Below are positions 44,361-53,056 of a DNA stretch of 64,000 nt, in pieces. The DNA is from Oceanobacter sp045430275 (GTDB taxonomy: Bacteria; Pseudomonadota; Gammaproteobacteria; Pseudomonadales; Oceanobacteraceae), in assembly GCA_045430275.1 (NCBI GenBank), contig JAILXU010000004.1, positions 186,001 to 250,000 on the forward strand. The letters are read 5' to 3'. Every line of letters starts with the position of its first letter. The stretch's first letter is position 1. Below the pieces are notes generated by a model. It was not told where the DNA came from. It was given only the letters and a program-made list of their open reading frames with translations, and searched no databases. The translations under genes and the position numbers were made by a program.

Positions 44361-45364
44361 ACCCTGCGGATATTCCGGGAGGCCAACTGGTCTCCACCGA
44401 CGTAGCAGCTCGCATGATCCTCAGTGGTCGGGCACTGCGTATTGCCGGTGAAGAAAGCGCCCTGCGCAAGCTGCCAAAAGGGTTGTGGATTGGCGGCAGT
44501 ATTCCCTATTTTATGACCACCGATGGTGGTCTGTGTTGTCAGGAACGCGTCTATGTGGCGGAGCTTCCGGCCTTTTGTGGTGTGCCGTCGATTGGCAGTT
44601 ACGACGTTGACAGCATCAGCGGCATCGCCTGCGATGCGCCTGAAAACGGTTTCAGCGTGCTGATTGTTCCGGCCTTTACCGATGTTCACGAGCGCTTTGC
44701 CCGCGACGCCCCCGAGTTTGAACAAATGTACGAGCGGCCTCTGGTCGGCTGGGTTTCCGGCTTGCATCTGGATGACCTGAACGACCACAAACCGGTGGTG
44801 GTGATGGGGCCAACAGGTGAGTTCTTCGACGATCAGGCCGTGGCCATGCATGTACCACTGAGTGATCAGTACATGGCTTCGGTGGAGCTGGTGAATCTGT
44901 TCCAGCCCGGCGATGGCCCTGTGATCCAGTTTGATGAGTCCGGCTTTGGCGCGACTCAGGCATTCGTGGACGGTCAGGCGGTGAATCTGGCCAGCTATCT
45001 GCAAGACAACCAGATCGACACCCGCTTGCCGCTGGTAGCGGATTATTGCGGCGCAGCGATTAATGTCAGCTTTCAGTCGGTCGATCACGACAACGGTAAC
45101 GTCACCTTCTACGCCCCGGTGTTTGCCGGTGTGGAATATCGCCTGGCTGCGCCACTGGACAGCTACGCCGATGCGCTGGTGCAGGAAGCGGAAGCGCTGG
45201 AAAGCACAGGCACTGCGTTCTGCTGTAACTGCATTCTGAATTATCTCTATGGCGAGCTAGAGGGCAGAACGGCGGGGCACCTGAACGGCCCGATGACCTT
45301 TGGTGAAATTGCCTACCAACTGGTGAACCAGACGCTGGTGAGATTGAGGGTAGAGCAGGTGTGA
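44357..45364 (+). CDS. Protein with FIST-like C-terminal region
   Basis: This 335-residue protein has no signal peptide or membrane segment. The last 50 residues (TGTAFCCNCILNYLYGELEG, then GPMTFGEIAYQLVNQTLVRL) resemble the end of FIST C domains, which are sensory small-molecule-binding domains usually joined to signalling modules. The N-terminal 120 residues (GGQLVSTDVAARMILSGRAL, LWIGGSIPYFMTTDGG) match nothing I know. A CCNC cysteine cluster in the FIST-like part is notable. The gene is coupled to the preceding one by a four-base overlap, so the two probably act together, perhaps as a sensor and a DNA-binding partner. That role is inference. Confidence 0.65.
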   Translation: MNPADIPGGQLVSTDVAARMILSGRALRIAGEESALRKLPKGLWIGGSIPYFMTTDGGLCCQERVYVAELPAFCGVPSIGSYDVDSISGIACDAPENGFSVLIVPAFTDVHERFARDAPEFEQMYERPLVGWVSGLHLDDLNDHKPVVVMGPTGEFFDDQAVAMHVPLSDQYMASVELVNLFQPGDGPVIQFDESGFGATQAFVDGQAVNLASYLQDNQIDTRLPLVADYCGAAINVSFQSVDHDNGNVTFYAPVFAGVEYRLAAPLDSYADALVQEAEALESTGTAFCCNCILNYLYGELEGRTAGHLNGPMTFGEIAYQLVNQTLVRLRVEQV

Positions 45365-45372
45365 GCTGATAT

Positions 45373-45449
45373 TGGGAGTGTTCATTTTTCTGTGTCGTTT
45401 TCCTAACCTGTACCAAACAGAAAGCGACATAGAACTTTGAACATCCCCC
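45373..45449. repeat. Long imperfect inverted repeat
   Basis: Arms 45373-45402 and 45420-45449 match at 22 of 30 positions when folded, with solid blocks TGTTCA/TGAACA and TGTCG/CGACA, and a 17-base loop. It lies between convergent genes, next to an AT-rich orphan. It could be a degenerate MITE-like element or a transcription stop structure. Confidence 0.55.
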
Positions 45450-45471
45450 ATTCATGACGAATTTAAATTTA

Positions 45472-46506
45472 TTATGAATAATCCAGGTAATTGTCTTGGC
45501 ATATTTCACCGAACTTGATCTTTCTCCAAATCTCCTTTACTTCGGGCAGCCAAACCTCATTATCCAAACTGTTTTTTAACCTTCTGGCCAAATAACTTTT
45601 AGGACTATTATCGGCATTGTCAAAATGATAGATAGTTAGTAGTGATTCTATGAACCTTTCATATCTATATTGCCCTCTTATTCTATCTTCCATAAATTCT
45701 TCTTTATAACTATCAGCAGCTTCACACAACCCTTCATGGAGCCAATTCAAGCCTGTGTCATATTGAAATATATACCCTGAATTAATGTTATTGTCTGAAC
45801 AAATTAACCAATCAGCAATCTCTGAAAAGTAATTAAACTTCGGTTTCGGTTTAAAAAAGCCCAAATGGTGACAATTTGAAACATATTCTTCCCCTAAATG
45901 TACGACACTACGCCCCTCCCGTCCTAGTGGGTATTTTTCATTATCAAGTCCATCCATCATAACCTGAAAAAGTAACTCACCATTTTCCCTAAGATCAGGC
46001 TCATATACTCTACCGGGAATATCGTCTCTTTGGAGGCAAATTTTTAATAAAATAAATATTAATCGGCCATACCCAAAGGTAATCCAGTCTTCTCGAACCA
46101 ATGCAGAATTCAAATAGGCATTTCTAGCCATGAGTAATGTGTGATAGTCACGTGATGGGTGAAGCCAGAGAATATGAAATATTGTGAGCGACTTGGACAG
46201 ATTAACATCATACCAGCCATTTTTATCAGGTAATACACCCTTCATGTAATATCGCTTACACACAGCAATGGATCTCTTGGAATACTTCCATGCCAGAACC
46301 TTCTCGTACTCAGGCCATTCTGCTCTGCGTTTAGCTACCCATTGCTTATCATCCAATTTCCAGGAAGAATTATCAAAATTCTCCAAGTCATATTCCGCTA
46401 GAAACTCTATTCTTTTAAGGTAAGACTTTTCATCCATAATGCAGTGCTCGTAATAATATCCAATAAGAGTATCATCGATACCTGTTTGGTCTTCGCTGCT
46501 TGCCAA
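45472..46506 (-). CDS. AT-rich orphan protein of unknown function
   Basis: The frame is 344 codons from a TTG at 46506; the first ATG is at 46434 (MDEKSYLKRIEFLAEYD), giving 320 residues. Neither start has a strong ribosome site. The protein is mostly helical, acidic, rich in Tyr and Trp, and has no signal peptide or membrane segment. Codon use and base composition are clearly more AT-rich than the neighbours, which points to horizontal gain. Such AT-rich lone genes are often immunity proteins or relics of toxin loci; the N-terminal KSYLKRIEFLAEY pattern faintly recalls PoNi-type immunity proteins, but I would not assign that. Its start region overlaps another open frame (46407-46595). Confidence 0.7.
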   Translation of the reverse strand: MASSEDQTGIDDTLIGYYYEHCIMDEKSYLKRIEFLAEYDLENFDNSSWKLDDKQWVAKRRAEWPEYEKVLAWKYSKRSIAVCKRYYMKGVLPDKNGWYDVNLSKSLTIFHILWLHPSRDYHTLLMARNAYLNSALVREDWITFGYGRLIFILLKICLQRDDIPGRVYEPDLRENGELLFQVMMDGLDNEKYPLGREGRSVVHLGEEYVSNCHHLGFFKPKPKFNYFSEIADWLICSDNNINSGYIFQYDTGLNWLHEGLCEAADSYKEEFMEDRIRGQYRYERFIESLLTIYHFDNADNSPKSYLARRLKNSLDNEVWLPEVKEIWRKIKFGEICQDNYLDYS

Positions 46507-46705
46507 TGAATTTTTGGCTGAGGTGCCTCTGAATCATTCTCCAACAATTGGAGATAATGCCATCGTTCATCACCTAAGCGGCTTCCCCGTGTCACAGTTC
46601 AGCGTCTTCGATGCTAAAGAGCAATCAGAAAAAATGCAAAAACAGCCTTTGTCATTCGGATGAATGCGCTCTGCCATGGAAAGACCTTGAATACCTCATT
46701 GAGCG

Positions 46706-48028
46706 TTATACACCCGTTGAACCACCTCCTGCCTCGCCACTTTCAAACACCACCGTCATATGCAGCACCGAATCACGCTGCTGTTCCTGCAATGCCCAGT
46801 CAAAGCGGGTCACGATTTTACGAATCAGTTTCAGCCCCAGGCCAAAGCCGGTCTGGTTTTGGGGTTGTTGTCCTGAAGTCGTCTGGTCCGTCGGAGTCTG
46901 GCTGGCTGAGTGCGGCAGGGTGTTGCTGACGGTCACGCTGCGTTCGTCCTGAATAATCCGAATCTCGCCATCGGTGGTATGCTGAAAGGCGTTGCGAATA
47001 ATATTGCTGACCAGTATCCGAAAGGCGGCTTCCGGTAGCGCTAGCGTGCAAGGCTGGGTCTGTACCGACAGGGTGATGGCCTTGCCAGTCAGCAGGTAAT
47101 TCAGCTCCTGAATCACCTGTTGCAAGGTGTTCTGAATATCCACCGGGCTGGTTTCTATCACCTCCTGACTATCACGGCTTAGCCACAGCAGGGTTTCTGT
47201 CATGCCTTTCATGGTCAGGGTGGCGCGCAGAATGCGATCCCGTACCTCGCGCTCCTTGGGCGTTGGATTCGGGCTGATTTTATCCAGCAGGGTGGCGTTG
47301 CTGCGCAGGGTGGTGATGGGGGTGCGCAGTTCGTGGCTGGCAAAGCCGAGAAATTCCTTCTCTCGTTCCAGAGTCTGATTCATGTCTTTCAGGTTTTCCT
47401 GAAGAATCGCCGCCAGTTGGTTCAACTCGTCGTATTGAAAGTCGGGCGGTGTGTCGTTGGCCTGATTCAGATCCAGGGTTCTGGCCCAGTCATACAGCGC
47501 TTGCACCGGGGAAGTCAGATTGCTGAGGATTTTGTAGATGATCGCAACGAAGGCTATCAGCGAGCCAATGCCCCACAGGGTAATCATCACCATGGGGTCG
47601 AGGCCTTCGAGCCTGGGCTTGTCTTTTTTGGCGTGCTCCATCTTTTTGGAAATATAGCGCAGCTCACCGGCTTCATTCAGGGCCGACAGCAGGGAGTAGG
47701 ACTTCTCTGGCGGCGCGAAGTACCACCAGTTTTCCATATGCAGTTGCAGCTCGTAGTGCTGTTGCGGTGGATCAGGAAAAATACGCCGAATGTCAGCCGG
47801 TACAGCTTGCCAGTCGCGGGTGACGTGATAGCCGAAGTCGGTGACGAGTGAAGTCTCACCGTCCGGGAGCAAATCGGCTGCTCTGGTCATTTGCCATTTT
47901 TGCACCGAGTCGAAGCCATCGAGAAAATACCGGGTGCCCTGGTAGGTCAACAGGGCCGACATGCAAAGCGCCAGCAGCGTGATCCAGAACAGTACGTAGG
48001 TTTTCACACGGCGAGGTTTTTGCTTCAT
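46706..48028 (-). CDS. Two-component sensor histidine kinase
   Basis: The 440-residue inner-membrane kinase has TM1 at about 9-30 (YVLFWITLLALCMSALLTY), a periplasmic loop of about 110 residues, TM2 at about 148-170 (MVMITLWGIGSLIAFVAII), HAMP, HisKA with ASHELRTPITTLRSN and a HATPase with LVSNIIRNAFQHT (N box) and TGFGLGLKLIRKI. It overlaps its response regulator gene as ATGA and is the last gene of the RND operon, so it probably senses a pump substrate or envelope stress and controls the operon. Confidence 0.9.
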   Translation of the reverse strand: MKQKPRRVKTYVLFWITLLALCMSALLTYQGTRYFLDGFDSVQKWQMTRAADLLPDGETSLVTDFGYHVTRDWQAVPADIRRIFPDPPQQHYELQLHMENWWYFAPPEKSYSLLSALNEAGELRYISKKMEHAKKDKPRLEGLDPMVMITLWGIGSLIAFVAIIYKILSNLTSPVQALYDWARTLDLNQANDTPPDFQYDELNQLAAILQENLKDMNQTLEREKEFLGFASHELRTPITTLRSNATLLDKISPNPTPKEREVRDRILRATLTMKGMTETLLWLSRDSQEVIETSPVDIQNTLQQVIQELNYLLTGKAITLSVQTQPCTLALPEAAFRILVSNIIRNAFQHTTDGEIRIIQDERSVTVSNTLPHSASQTPTDQTTSGQQPQNQTGFGLGLKLIRKIVTRFDWALQEQQRDSVLHMTVVFESGEAGGGSTGV

Positions 48029-48717
48029 TCAGGTTTGGCCCCGGCTTGAGGGTGGGCTGAGAGAAAAAAGCCAAATCCGGCGGCGGTTTGCAATCGCTGA
48101 CCGGCACCCGCGGCATCGAGGGCTTTGCGCACGTTGTGAATATGCACGCGTAGCTTGTTGCTGTCTGGCAGCTCATCACCCCAGACCTTGCGAATCAGAT
48201 CCGTTTGGGACACCGGGTTCGGGCTGGAATGCATCAGAGCCTGAAGCAATTTGAAACCGGTCGGGCTGAGTTTGACCGGCTTCTGATCGACGCTGACCTG
48301 ACGGCTGTTCAGGTTGAGCTGGATTGGCCCGACGCGCAACACCGATGCCTGACCACTGCGGCGCTTGGCCAGCGCCTGCAAGCGCACAATCAGCTCCTCG
48401 ATCTCGAACGGTTTGATCATGTAGTCGTCGGTTCCAGCGGTGAAGCCTTCGAGCTTGTTCGACAGGGTATCCCGTGCGGTCAGCATCAGAACCGGCGTGT
48501 CATCACCGGCTGCGCGGATTTGCTGGCATAACGACAAGCCGTCCAGGCCCGGCATATTGATGTCCAGAATCAGCACGTCGTAGCGGTTGTTTTCCACCAG
48601 CGCCCGGCCTTCCAGACCGTTGGCGGCGTAGTCGCACAAAATCTGCTCCAGTTCCAGGTGATCGATCACCGACAGCGCCAGATCACGATCATCTTCTACC
48701 AGCAGTACGTTCAGCAT
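48025..48717 (-). CDS. OmpR/PhoB-family response regulator
   Basis: The 230-residue regulator has a receiver domain (LLVEDDRDLALSVIDHL, phospho-acceptor Asp in DVLILDINMPGLDG, Lys in YMIKPFEIEEL) and a winged-helix DNA-binding domain (LSPTGFKLLQALMHSSPNPV, then LIRKVWGDELPDSNKLRVHI). It overlaps the permease gene by seven bases and the kinase gene by four. An 11-bp-period direct repeat before the first gene of the operon is a candidate binding site. Confidence 0.93.
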   Translation of the reverse strand: MLNVLLVEDDRDLALSVIDHLELEQILCDYAANGLEGRALVENNRYDVLILDINMPGLDGLSLCQQIRAAGDDTPVLMLTARDTLSNKLEGFTAGTDDYMIKPFEIEELIVRLQALAKRRSGQASVLRVGPIQLNLNSRQVSVDQKPVKLSPTGFKLLQALMHSSPNPVSQTDLIRKVWGDELPDSNKLRVHIHNVRKALDAAGAGQRLQTAAGFGFFLSAHPQAGAKPE

Positions 48718-51700
48718 TGGGTTTCCTCGGGCAGCGTCTGGGTCGGTGATTCGGTTTGACGGCGTTGAAACAGCGTCGCCAGGTCGTACTGAATCATCAG
48801 CATGGCGGGAATGATGATCAGGGTAATCACGGTAGCAAATAAAATACCGTACCCCAGAGAGGCCGCCGCCGGAATGATAAATTGCGCCTGGGTTGAGGTT
48901 TCGCTCAACAAGGGAGCCAATCCGGCAAAGGTGGTGAGCGAGGTCAGCAAGACCGGACGAATCCGACCGGTGCAGGCTTCAAGAATGGCGTCGCGCTGGG
49001 CCAGCCCGCTGCTGCGGTTTTCATTGAAGCGCGACACCAACAACAGACTGTCGTTCACCACCACGCCGCTGAGTGCCACGATGCCATTAAAGGACAGCAC
49101 GCTCAGCATCATATCGTTCGACCAGTGGCCCAGAATTGCCCCGACCAGCCCAAACGGAATCGCACTCATAATAATCACCGGCTGAACATAGGAACGCAGT
49201 GGAATGGCCAGCAGAATATAAATGGCCATCATGGCGATGATAAACAGTTCGGTCATGGAGCCGGCGGTTTCGGCCTGTTCTTCCGCTTCACCGGCAAAGT
49301 GGATGTCCAGATCCGGGTAGCGCTGTTGCAGCTCGGGCACCAGTGTTTCTTGCAGTTGTTGCACCAGCTCGGTGGCAGAAATGATGTCTTTATCGACGCT
49401 GGCACTGACGTAATACGCCTGCAAGCCGCCAATGCGAGTGCGCTCGTTTTGCTGGTAGTCCTCGGTCACACTGGCGACCGTCGACAGTGGCACCACGGAG
49501 CCATTCGGCAGCCGTACCTTGGCATTGATGATGTTGCTGAGGTCGCGGCGCTGGGACGCCGGGTAGCGAATGCGTACCTTGATTTCGTCCTTGCCACGCT
49601 GGTAGCGCTGCACGATCTCGCCACCAAACGCCTGTAACACCTGGCGCGACAGGTCAGCGGTGGTTACGCCGAGTGCATAGCCTTGTGGCGTCAGGGCAAA
49701 TCGCAGTTGGTTCTGGCCGCTGTGGAAGTTGTCGTCCATGCCCTGTACGCCGTCGATGGTTGCCAGCGTTTCAAGAAAGCGCTCACCGGCAAATTCCAGC
49801 GATTCAGTATTCCAGGCTTTCAGCTCGACCTTGAATTCCTTGCCACCGCCGAAGCCGGAACGCACATCCAGCGACTTGATGCCTTCCAGCGTGCCGGTCA
49901 GCGACTTCCATTGGCGCGTAAATTCGTTAATGGAATAGCGGGCGTTATCGTTCAGTTCTACCGTGACCGAACCGCTGAAGTCGTTGGTGGCCACAATCTC
50001 GACCGTGCCCAACCCGGACGGTTGATCCGGGCCAGACAATTGCCGATCAGCGGCGTCGGCCAGTTGCTCCAGTTGCATCAGGTTCTGCCGGGTGAGGCCG
50101 TAGCTGGCGTCGTTCTGCATGGTCATGCTGGCGGAAATCACCGAACCGGGAATGTCCGGGAAGAAGCCCACCCGCACGCTGCCGTTAAACGGCATGCTCA
50201 TCACCAGCACAAATACCGTGAACGACACCAGCAGGGCGGCGTAACGGAACTGGATCACCTGGCGGATCAAGGGTGCGTACAGACGTTCTGTCACCCACAT
50301 CAGGCCAGAATCGCAGCGGTGCTGAATGCGCGCCCAAGTGTCTTTCCAGCCGGGGCCGATCTTGCGATGGGTATCCATATGGGCGAGGTGAGCAGGCAGG
50401 ATCAGCTTGGATTCCACCACCGACAACATCAGGCAGATGGCCACAATCACCGCAAACTGGGAATACACCTGTCCCATGCCACCCTCTACATTGGCCAATG
50501 CCACAAACACCGCCACCGTGGTCAACACACCAAACACAGTGGGCACCGCCACACGTTGGGTGCCACGAATGGTGCTACCGAGGGTATCGCCGTGTTTGCG
50601 CCGGGTTTCGTAGATGCTTTCGCCCACCACCACGGCGTCATCGACCACGATCCCCAGCGCCAGAATAAAGCCGAAGGTGGTCATTTCGTTGATCGACATG
50701 CCGGTGAACTGCTCGGTCATAAAAAACAGCGTGCCGCAGAAGATAAACGGCAATCCGGCCACCACCCACAGGGCTACCCGCAGGTTCAGAAACAGCGCCA
50801 GCACGATAAACACCAGCGTGATGCCCGACAGGGCGTTCTTGATCAGCAAGGCCAGACGATCCCGGATCAGCTCGCTGCCGTCGTTCCAGGTTTCAATCGA
50901 GACGTTATCGGGCAGCGAGGCCGATGCCTGCCACTGGCTGACCACGCGATCGGCCTGTTCCACCAGTTTGATCACATCGCCGGTCTCATTGACGGTCAGC
51001 TCCAGACCGATGCCATTGAGGCCGTTGTAACGCGCCAGTGTGAAGCTCTGGTCGGTGAAAGTATCTTCAATTCGGCTGATATCGCCCAATCGCACCACGG
51101 CCCCGGAGCTGTCTGTTACGACCGGAATGCGTGAGAACTGCTCGGCGTAATAGGCCTGCTCCGAGACTTTCAGGCGCACAATCTGATCTTCGCTGCGCAA
51201 ACTGGTGGACAGTGCCGAGGCTGATTCGGCGTTGACCGCGTTCTGAACGTCGGTCAGGGTCAGGCCGTAGGCTTCCAGCCGGGCTTCGTCAATTTCAATC
51301 GACAGCAGCTTTTCGGCTTTGCCCTTGAACGTCACCTCACTGATCTGGCTCTGGGCCAGCAAGTCGATCTTGATGCGCTCGGCCAGGGTTTGCAGGGTGG
51401 TGCGGTCGGTGTCGCCGTAGATTTTGATCGAATAGGCGTGCTCGTTCAGTTGCTGCTTTTCGATCACCGGGTTCTCGGCATCGACCGGGAAGTTATACAC
51501 TGCATCGACCTTGCTTTTGACGTCCCGCAGCAGGGTGTCCAGATCGTAGCCACTGTTGCCTTCCACTGTGATGGTGGAACTGTTGGCGTCGGAAACCGAA
51601 GTGACGCGCTTGATGCCGGTGACGCTGGCCAGGGCTTCTTCCACTTTCAGGGCAATGCCTTCTTCGGTCAGCACCGGATCGCCGCTGTCGTAGGCCATGG

Positions 51701-51857
51701 AGATGATGACCGAGTCAGCAGGCCAGGGCGGGAAAGCTTCTTTGCGCAGGCCGTCAATGGACAGAAAGCCAAGCAGGATAATACAGATCATCAGCAGGTT
51801 GGCGGCGACGCTGTTGCCTGCAAACCAGGCGATGATGCCGCTGTGATTCTGGTTCAT
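48711..51857 (-). CDS. RND efflux permease
   Basis: The 1048-residue inner-membrane pump of the AcrB-like HAE superfamily has TM1 (AANLLMICIILLGFLSIDGL), a large periplasmic porter loop, the TM2-TM6 block (LVFIVLALFLNLRVALWVVAGL), the proton-relay segment FGFILALGIVVDDAVVVGES with paired Asp in TM4, a second porter loop and TM8-TM12 (VVNDSLLLVSRFNENRSSG). It takes substrates from the periplasm or membrane and drives them out with the adaptor and outer-membrane factor encoded upstream. Substrate unknown; sequence style is the less-studied AcrB-like group, not AcrB itself. Confidence 0.92.
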   Translation of the reverse strand: MNQNHSGIIAWFAGNSVAANLLMICIILLGFLSIDGLRKEAFPPWPADSVIISMAYDSGDPVLTEEGIALKVEEALASVTGIKRVTSVSDANSSTITVEGNSGYDLDTLLRDVKSKVDAVYNFPVDAENPVIEKQQLNEHAYSIKIYGDTDRTTLQTLAERIKIDLLAQSQISEVTFKGKAEKLLSIEIDEARLEAYGLTLTDVQNAVNAESASALSTSLRSEDQIVRLKVSEQAYYAEQFSRIPVVTDSSGAVVRLGDISRIEDTFTDQSFTLARYNGLNGIGLELTVNETGDVIKLVEQADRVVSQWQASASLPDNVSIETWNDGSELIRDRLALLIKNALSGITLVFIVLALFLNLRVALWVVAGLPFIFCGTLFFMTEQFTGMSINEMTTFGFILALGIVVDDAVVVGESIYETRRKHGDTLGSTIRGTQRVAVPTVFGVLTTVAVFVALANVEGGMGQVYSQFAVIVAICLMLSVVESKLILPAHLAHMDTHRKIGPGWKDTWARIQHRCDSGLMWVTERLYAPLIRQVIQFRYAALLVSFTVFVLVMSMPFNGSVRVGFFPDIPGSVISASMTMQNDASYGLTRQNLMQLEQLADAADRQLSGPDQPSGLGTVEIVATNDFSGSVTVELNDNARYSINEFTRQWKSLTGTLEGIKSLDVRSGFGGGKEFKVELKAWNTESLEFAGERFLETLATIDGVQGMDDNFHSGQNQLRFALTPQGYALGVTTADLSRQVLQAFGGEIVQRYQRGKDEIKVRIRYPASQRRDLSNIINAKVRLPNGSVVPLSTVASVTEDYQQNERTRIGGLQAYYVSASVDKDIISATELVQQLQETLVPELQQRYPDLDIHFAGEAEEQAETAGSMTELFIIAMMAIYILLAIPLRSYVQPVIIMSAIPFGLVGAILGHWSNDMMLSVLSFNGIVALSGVVVNDSLLLVSRFNENRSSGLAQRDAILEACTGRIRPVLLTSLTTFAGLAPLLSETSTQAQFIIPAAASLGYGILFATVITLIIIPAMLMIQYDLATLFQRRQTESPTQTLPEETQC

Positions 51858-53056
51858 GGCGTCACCTGGCGGGAAGATTCAGTGGAAGAAACAGCCATCT
51901 CAGAGACGGTTACGTTGCCAGGAGTCACTTTCATGCCCGGTAGGTAGCTGCCCAGCGGTGTGGTGACAATCGGAGTGGCGGCCAATGAACCATCGTCGGA
52001 CAGATAGACCTTGTCACCCATGCGAAGGCGAACGTTGGCGCGTTGTTTGGTCAGCAGGTGGTTGTCATCAACCTGCCAGATTTCGTTGTTGCGGGTGATG
52101 GCCGACGCCGGAACCTGCCACACATTGGTCAGGGTTTTGCCGGGAATTTCAGCTTCGATAAAAGTGCCGGGATAGAGCGGTGGTTGCTGATCCAGCGGCT
52201 TATCGACGCGCACGATCAGGGCACGCTGGCGGGTGTTGCTGTCGATGTGCTGGGCCACCCGATCAACATAGCCTTGCCAGTGCTGGCTGCTTTCGGTGTC
52301 GTGCAGCGTAACGGCCCAGTTGGCCGGAAGTGTTGATGCGGTTGGCAGATTTTGCCAGTCGGTGCTCGACAGCGGCACCGTCAGCTCGACCTGATCGGTT
52401 CCGTACAGCGCCGCCAGCTCGGTGCCGGTTTGCACGTAACTGCCCAGCTCGGCTGTGCGATTGACGACCAGAGCATTAAACGGTGCCCGCACCACGGTTT
52501 TTTTCAGATCAGAGCGGGCTTTCTGGAGCGTGCGGCGAGCATGATCAACCGCTGCCTGAGCGGCCTTGACCTGAGGTTCGTACAGCGCCAGTTGTGAATC
52601 CGGTGACCCTGACAACCCGGAGCGCTGCCATTCGGCCTTGGCCTGAGTGCGGTTCAGTTGTTGCTGCAACAGGGTGACTTCGGCGGCTGCCAGAGCGGAT
52701 TCAGCGCTGGCGACGGCTTCGCGGTATGGCTGGTCGTCGATGGTCAGCAGCACCGCACCGGCTTGCAGTTGTGTGCCGCTTTTGAACGCATCCGCCACTG
52801 AGACAACTTTGCCGCTGACTTCGGCAGCCAGATTCAGGCGTTGAACCGGCGTGACTTCGCCATAGCCGGTAATGCGGGCTTTAAACGTGCCGCTGATCGG
52901 CTGAACGGTGCTGACTTTGGGATAGCTCTTGGGGGCAGTTGCTGCGGGTGGCATACCGGGGCCGCCTTCGGCATTGTCACCCAGCGAGATAGCGCCAAAC
53001 AGGCAAGCAGCTGCCACACCGGTGGCCGCAATCTGTACTTTGATGATTTTTTTCAT
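51854..53056 (-). CDS. RND efflux periplasmic adaptor (membrane fusion protein)
   Basis: The 400-residue adaptor has an N-terminal signal anchor (IIKVQIAATGVAAACLFGAI), then STVQPISGTFKARITGYGEV, a lipoyl-like beta domain LNLAAEVSGKVVSVADAFK, an alpha-hairpin of about 60 residues (ALAAAEVTLLQQQLNRTQAK) and VRAPFNALVVNRTAELGSYV, followed by beta-barrel and membrane-proximal domains (YPGTFIEAEIPGK, VNVRLRMGDKVYL-like strand). It links the permease to the outer-membrane factor. Its stop overlaps the permease start as ATGA. Confidence 0.92.
   Translation of the reverse strand: MKKIIKVQIAATGVAAACLFGAISLGDNAEGGPGMPPAATAPKSYPKVSTVQPISGTFKARITGYGEVTPVQRLNLAAEVSGKVVSVADAFKSGTQLQAGAVLLTIDDQPYREAVASAESALAAAEVTLLQQQLNRTQAKAEWQRSGLSGSPDSQLALYEPQVKAAQAAVDHARRTLQKARSDLKKTVVRAPFNALVVNRTAELGSYVQTGTELAALYGTDQVELTVPLSSTDWQNLPTASTLPANWAVTLHDTESSQHWQGYVDRVAQHIDSNTRQRALIVRVDKPLDQQPPLYPGTFIEAEIPGKTLTNVWQVPASAITRNNEIWQVDDNHLLTKQRANVRLRMGDKVYLSDDGSLAATPIVTTPLGSYLPGMKVTPGNVTVSEMAVSSTESSRQVTP

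Noticed and set aside
45373..45449. Integron attC site
   Set aside because: The arms lack the RYYYAAC/GTTRRRY core sites, and no integrase or cassette array is seen.
49683..51134. A 483-codon plus-strand open frame opposite the RND permease
   Set aside because: It is a shadow of the permease gene with Gln/His-rich, non-globular content.
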